From NCBI RefSeq assembly GCF_005862305.2, contig NZ_CP054022.1, positions 930,001-994,000 of the forward strand: a stretch of DNA of 64,000 bases. The letters run 5' to 3'. The notes beneath the pieces are model-generated. The model did no database searches and was not told the DNA's origin. It saw only the letters and a list, made by a program, of their open reading frames with translations. Source of the stretch: Rhizobium indicum. Its GTDB lineage: Bacteria; Pseudomonadota; Alphaproteobacteria; Rhizobiales; Rhizobiaceae. The position numbers were made by a program, and so were the translations under genes. Below are positions 60,413-64,000 of this stretch, one piece after another (within the stretch, counting starts at the first letter, position 1; every line of letters begins with the position of its first letter).

Positions 60413-62006
60413 TCGCATAACACCGTCTCATGGTCAGGACTCGATCTGCTCTGTTCGATCGATTTCCGCAGCCGCATGACCCCTTCTCCTGCCACCTGCG
60501 CGTGCCTGATCGCACGCCGCGAACCGAAAGGACGTTCACATGCTTACGAAACGCGATCTACTCCGCTCTGCTGCGATGGCCGCACTCGTCGCCGCAACGG
60601 CGAAGTCCACCCCGGTGCTTGCGCAGAACAAGGCCGAATGGCCCAGTCTGCTGGAGGCCAAGGACATCGCTGAAGAAGGCTTCATCTACGGCCTGCCGCT
60701 GGTGATGAACTATGCTGTCATGAACGAGTTCGCGGTGGACAGGAACTCCGGGCAGTTCAAGGCGCCGTTCAACGAGATCAACAACATGCATCAGGTCGCC
60801 AGCCCGGCGGACACGGCAATCATCACGCCGAACAGTGACACGCCGTACTCGATCCTCTGGCTGGACTTGCGTGCTGAACCGATGGTCATCTCGGTGCCGA
60901 CGGTCGAGAAGGAACGCTATTACTCGGTCCAGCTCATCGACGGCAACACCTACAATTTCGGCTATATCGGCTCGCGCGCCACGGGAAGCGAGCCGGGTTC
61001 CTATCTCGTTGTCGGACCCGACTGGAAAGGCGAGAAGCCCGACGGCATCAAGCAGGTCTTCACCTCGAGCACCCCTTTCGTATTCGCCAACTTCCGGACG
61101 CAGCTTATCGACGCCGATGATATGGCGAACGTAGAAAAGGTGCAGGCCGGCTACAAGGCGCAACCGCTTTCAGCCTTCCTCAAGCAACCCGCCCCGCCCG
61201 CCGCACCGACGATCGAGTTCCTTCCCGCCACCACTGCCGGCATCAAGAAAAACTTCTTCGAATATCTCGACGTGGCTCTGCAGTTCGTCCCGGAGACGTC
61301 AAGGGACAAGGAGATCCGTGCGAAGCTTGCAAGGATCGGCATCGGTCCCGGCAAGACCTTCGAGTCCAAGGATCTACCGCTCGAACACAAGGCCGAGTTG
61401 CTGGTCGGCATGAAGCAGGGCGACGACAAGATCGACAAGTGGCTGGCCAGCGGAAACAAGCCGATCAACGGCTGGAACGTCAGCTCGCTGCTTGGCGACG
61501 AGGCCTTCTTCAATGGCGATTGGTTGATGCGCTCAGGCGCGGCCAAGGCAGGCCTCTATGGCAACGATGCAGCAGAGGCCATGTACCCCTTCACCCGAAC
61601 AGATGCGAGCGGGAAACCGCTCGACGGCAGCAAGCACAAGTACACGATCACCTTCCCGCCGGGCCAGTTGCCGCCAGTGCATTCGTTCTGGTCCGTGACC
61701 ATGTACGACGGCAAGACCCAGTTCCTGGTCAAGAACCCGATCAATCGATACCTCGTCAATTCTCCGATGTTGCCTGGTATGAAAAAGGACGCGGACGGCT
61801 CGCTCACCCTCTATATCCAGAAAGACAGCCCGGGCGAGGACAAGGAAGCCAACTGGCTTCCGGCACCGGACGGCACGATCTATCTCGTGATGCGCCTGTA
61901 CTGGCCGAAGACGGAAGCGCCTTCGATCCTGCCTGCGGGAAAAGGAACGTGGCAACCGCCCGGCGTGAAGCGGGTCTCGTAGAAGGCGCTGAACGCCGAC
62001 TGGAAC
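59826..62006 (+). repeat. 19-bp direct repeat flanking the DUF1254 paralogue
   Basis: CGCTGAACGCCGACTGGAA occurs at 59826-59844, in the outer-membrane fragment (SLNADWN), and again at 61988-62006, just after the DUF1254 stop. The second copy looks like a short remnant of a second outer-membrane gene of the same family, suggesting that duplicated modules recombined here. The feature spans both copies. Confidence 0.55.
60540..61982 (+). CDS. DUF1254/DUF1214 protein, second copy
   Basis: A 480-residue exported protein, starting MLTKRDLLRSAAMAALVAAT with a signal that resembles a Tat leader but has a single Arg in place of RR. DUF1254 (DIAEEGFIYGLPLVMNYAVM, DTPYSILWLDLRAEPMVISV, YYSVQLIDGNTYNFGYIGSR) and DUF1214 (HKYTITFPPGQLPPVHSFWS, DGTIYLVMRLYWPKTEAPSI) are complete. 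It is diverged from the 53069 copy. No regional operator copy precedes it; the upstream DNA is the fused outer-membrane remnant, which may have cost it its original promoter. Confidence 0.92.
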   Translation: MLTKRDLLRSAAMAALVAATAKSTPVLAQNKAEWPSLLEAKDIAEEGFIYGLPLVMNYAVMNEFAVDRNSGQFKAPFNEINNMHQVASPADTAIITPNSDTPYSILWLDLRAEPMVISVPTVEKERYYSVQLIDGNTYNFGYIGSRATGSEPGSYLVVGPDWKGEKPDGIKQVFTSSTPFVFANFRTQLIDADDMANVEKVQAGYKAQPLSAFLKQPAPPAAPTIEFLPATTAGIKKNFFEYLDVALQFVPETSRDKEIRAKLARIGIGPGKTFESKDLPLEHKAELLVGMKQGDDKIDKWLASGNKPINGWNVSSLLGDEAFFNGDWLMRSGAAKAGLYGNDAAEAMYPFTRTDASGKPLDGSKHKYTITFPPGQLPPVHSFWSVTMYDGKTQFLVKNPINRYLVNSPMLPGMKKDADGSLTLYIQKDSPGEDKEANWLPAPDGTIYLVMRLYWPKTEAPSILPAGKGTWQPPGVKRVS

Positions 62007-62136
62007 CTGCTCCGCGACCGCCAGGCTCGACAAGGCGCTTCACGAGCTCGGAGCGCTGCAACCGGCTGGACGTCGACCTGAAGTCGGACTAGAGACCGGT
62101 CTTCGCAGTCGAAAACAGCCGGAAGGGGACAAGTGT

Positions 62137-64000
62137 ATGAAATGGATCGCCGGGCTTTTTCTGGCTCTGACAATGTCCGCCTTTGCTCACGCTCAGGAGG
62201 CTCCACGACCCCAGAAGGTCGACGATCTCGTGCGGCTGCTACAGGATCCCGAGGTTCGGTCATGGCTAGAGAAAGCGCCCGGCCCGTCGTCGATAGCCGT
62301 CGAGGAAGTCGACGCCGGGCTGGCGACATGGGAGGAGGCCACGCGAAGCCGGATTGATGGCGTCGTTCAGGCAGTCCCGAGAATTCCTGGCGAGTTCATG
62401 GCCGCAGCTTTTCGCACGAGGGCGGACGCCTTGTCGCACGGAAAGCTGCCGGTGTTCGTCGTCTTCCTTGGGCTGACGGCGGTCGGACTTTTCGCCGAGT
62501 GGATGTTCGCGCGGTTGAGACGACACGCGGAAGGGCTGCAGGAACGCCTGCTGGCGATCGGCGTCTTCGCGGCGGCCATGGGCGTGGTCTTCTTCGCATT
62601 CGACTGGCCCGCCCGCCCACGCATCGTCCTCCTGGTTTGGCTGCTGGCACTCCTGGCATACCGTACGGTCGCCGCGCTCATCGAGGCGGCCGTACTCACG
62701 TCCTCCGCTCGCAGGCGGGCGAAGGGCTTTGCCGGAGTTGCCGTGATCGCCATTGCCGCCGCAAGCCTCGGCCAGCCATTGTCGATCGACCCGGCGGCGA
62801 CGGAGGCGATTTCGTTCTGCTTTTCGATCGCTCTCCTCGCTTTGGCCGTCGAGGGCGCCGTCTCCTCGTCCGAGAGACCCCTTGGCACGCGCATATCAAT
62901 GTGCCTCGCCTTCGTCGTCATCTGGGCGCTCTGGTGCGTCGGTCTGCACGGTCTGTTCTGGCTGGGCGTCTATGCGATGGCCCTGCCCGCGGTACTGCGC
63001 TTCACCGGTCGCGCGGCGGCCGAAGCGTTTCCTTTCGAACCTGACAGCACGAAACGTGTTCTCCTTGTCCGCGGCAGCCGGGCCGTGGTCGTGGCGGCCG
63101 CGGCTGTGTGGCTGGCCCTCGTCTGGCGGTTCGATCCGAACTCCCTGGTCCACAGCGATCATGTGGTGGCCGCGATATCCTACGGGCTTCTGAAGAGCGT
63201 GGTCGTTCTGCTGCTCGCCGACCTCGCGTGGCATCTCGCGAGGTCGTGGATAGACAGAAGGCTCACCGTTTCGCCCGGCCTCGCTGTCGATGCATCTCAG
63301 GCGGCCCGGCAAGGACGGCTTCGGACGCTCCTGCCGATCTTCCGGAACGTGCTCGCCGTCATGGTGGCGGTTGTAGCCGGCCTGATCGTGCTGGCGGAAC
63401 TTGGCGTCGAGATCGGGCCTCTGATCGCAGGCGCCGGCATTTTCGGCGTCGCGCTCGGCTTCGGATCGCAGACGCTGGTGAAGGACGTCGTCAGCGGGGT
63501 CTTCTACCTTCTCGACGACGCCTTTCGCGTGGGCGAGTACATCCAGGCGAAGAGCTACAAGGGGACCGTCGAGGGGTTCAGCCTCCGGTCGGTGCGGCTG
63601 CGTCATCACCGCGGCCCGGTGTTCACCGTTCCGTTCGGCGAACTTGGAGCCGTCGAGAACATGAGCCGCGACTGGGTGATCGACAAGTTTCGGGTGAACG
63701 TCAGCTACGACGCGGACATTGAGAAGGCGCGCAAGCTCGCGAAAAAGATTGGGGAGGAGCTGAAGGCCGATCCGGAACTCGGGCCGCTCTTCATCGAGCC
63801 GTTGAAGATGAAGGGCGTCGAGGAGTTCGGTGACTACGGCATCGTCCTCAGCTTCGCGATGACCACAGTGCCGGGCATGCAGACCTACATCCGGCGCAAG
63901 GCATACGCGAAGATCCGCGAGGCGTTCAAGGCGAACGGCATCGACTTCGCGACGCCGTCGGTTCAAGTCGGCGGCGATGCCAGGGACAGCGCAGCGGCGG
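62137..64000 (+). CDS. MscS-family mechanosensitive channel, 3' end beyond window
   Basis: A large MscS-type protein, open to the window edge (at least 621 residues). It has a signal peptide (GLFLALTMSAFAHAQ), a periplasmic N-terminus, about 10 membrane helices, and the MscS core: a pore helix region LIAGAGIFGVALGFGSQTLV with KDVVSGVFYLLDD, then a beta domain (GEYIQAKSYKGTVEGFSLRS) and a cytoplasmic cage. It probably releases solutes on hypo-osmotic shock or signals membrane tension. ATG 62137 follows GGAAGGGG. It fits the envelope theme of the region. Confidence 0.92.
   Translation, partial: MKWIAGLFLALTMSAFAHAQEAPRPQKVDDLVRLLQDPEVRSWLEKAPGPSSIAVEEVDAGLATWEEATRSRIDGVVQAVPRIPGEFMAAAFRTRADALSHGKLPVFVVFLGLTAVGLFAEWMFARLRRHAEGLQERLLAIGVFAAAMGVVFFAFDWPARPRIVLLVWLLALLAYRTVAALIEAAVLTSSARRRAKGFAGVAVIAIAAASLGQPLSIDPAATEAISFCFSIALLALAVEGAVSSSERPLGTRISMCLAFVVIWALWCVGLHGLFWLGVYAMALPAVLRFTGRAAAEAFPFEPDSTKRVLLVRGSRAVVVAAAAVWLALVWRFDPNSLVHSDHVVAAISYGLLKSVVVLLLADLAWHLARSWIDRRLTVSPGLAVDASQAARQGRLRTLLPIFRNVLAVMVAVVAGLIVLAELGVEIGPLIAGAGIFGVALGFGSQTLVKDVVSGVFYLLDDAFRVGEYIQAKSYKGTVEGFSLRSVRLRHHRGPVFTVPFGELGAVENMSRDWVIDKFRVNVSYDADIEKARKLAKKIGEELKADPELGPLFIEPLKMKGVEEFGDYGIVLSFAMTTVPGMQTYIRRKAYAKIREAFKANGIDFATPSVQVGGDARDSAAA

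Noticed and set aside
62896..63966. 356-codon leftward frame across the MscS gene
   Set aside because: Antisense to conserved MscS core; composition is artefactual.
1..64000. tRNA, rRNA, CRISPR array or intact insertion sequence
   Set aside because: None recognised by eye: no repeat-spacer periodicity, no transposase-like protein and no tRNA-like cloverleaf with CCA-adjacent motif.

Overview
The window looks like accessory DNA, probably from a plasmid or chromid, of an alphaproteobacterium of the order Hyphomicrobiales/Rhizobiales (Rhizobium/Sinorhizobium/Mesorhizobium type). The evidence is GC-rich coding, tandem bacterial Ku genes, the imuA-imuB-dnaE2 mutasome behind a GTTC-N7-GTTC SOS box, five GGAAC-N18-TT promoters of the EcfG/RpoE2 general-stress type, a ROSE-like RNA thermometer before a small heat-shock gene, and small rhizobial families (DUF982, DUF1236, DUF3606). 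I found no rRNA, tRNA, CRISPR array or intact insertion sequence. The species cannot be named from the sequence alone.

Region 1 (1-10.4 kb) is an oxidant and protein-repair island: a GreA/B-like end fragment, corA, msrB-msrA, a LysR regulator, a divergent alpha/beta-hydrolase-OsmC fusion with a second msrA, a MarR regulator with a cysteine-rich tail, and a redoxin-DM13-MFS operon. Two of its promoters share a three-block regulatory module at identical spacing. TATGC-N5-GCATA dyads recur in its control regions. Together these suggest one regulon.

Region 2 (10.4-21.4 kb) is eroded. It holds a frameshifted and truncated cyclase-AAA gene, a DUF900 remnant, an intact ABC-type binding protein paired with a Cache-HAMP adenylate cyclase, a truncated hsp20, a broken glycosyltransferase, three damaged small genes, single-domain response regulators and several small stress-type proteins.

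Region 3 (21.4-33.4 kb) is DNA repair: two Ku proteins for end joining, imuA-imuB-dnaE2, and dinB across a shared SOS-controlled intergenic region, with several small general-stress genes. More gene remnants close it.

Region 4 (33.4-64 kb) is a largely intact set of about 25 mostly envelope-directed genes. It starts with a membrane-anchored protein (predicted winged-helix-like domain, one membrane helix, TolB-like and TPR domains). It continues with DUF2092, a Tat-exported metallo-beta-lactamase-fold enzyme, a CobW GTPase, a two-component system, a sulfatase, an HAD phosphatase, an eight-heme cytochrome c with TPRs, beta-barrels, LssY_C, OmpA and cysteine-rich proteins, two DUF1254 proteins, DUF2147, DUF4105 and DUF900 proteins, and an MscS channel. 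A conserved near-palindrome (GTATGTTAC-N-GTWACAC) precedes at least six transcription units here, including the regulator gene itself, always in the same orientation. In five of the six it lies about 80-90 bp before the start codon. This is the best candidate for an undescribed system: an envelope regulon under a CadC/ToxR-like one-component regulator. A second copy of the regulator's N-terminus at 59.5 kb has been fused by deletion to the 3' part of an outer-membrane protein gene.
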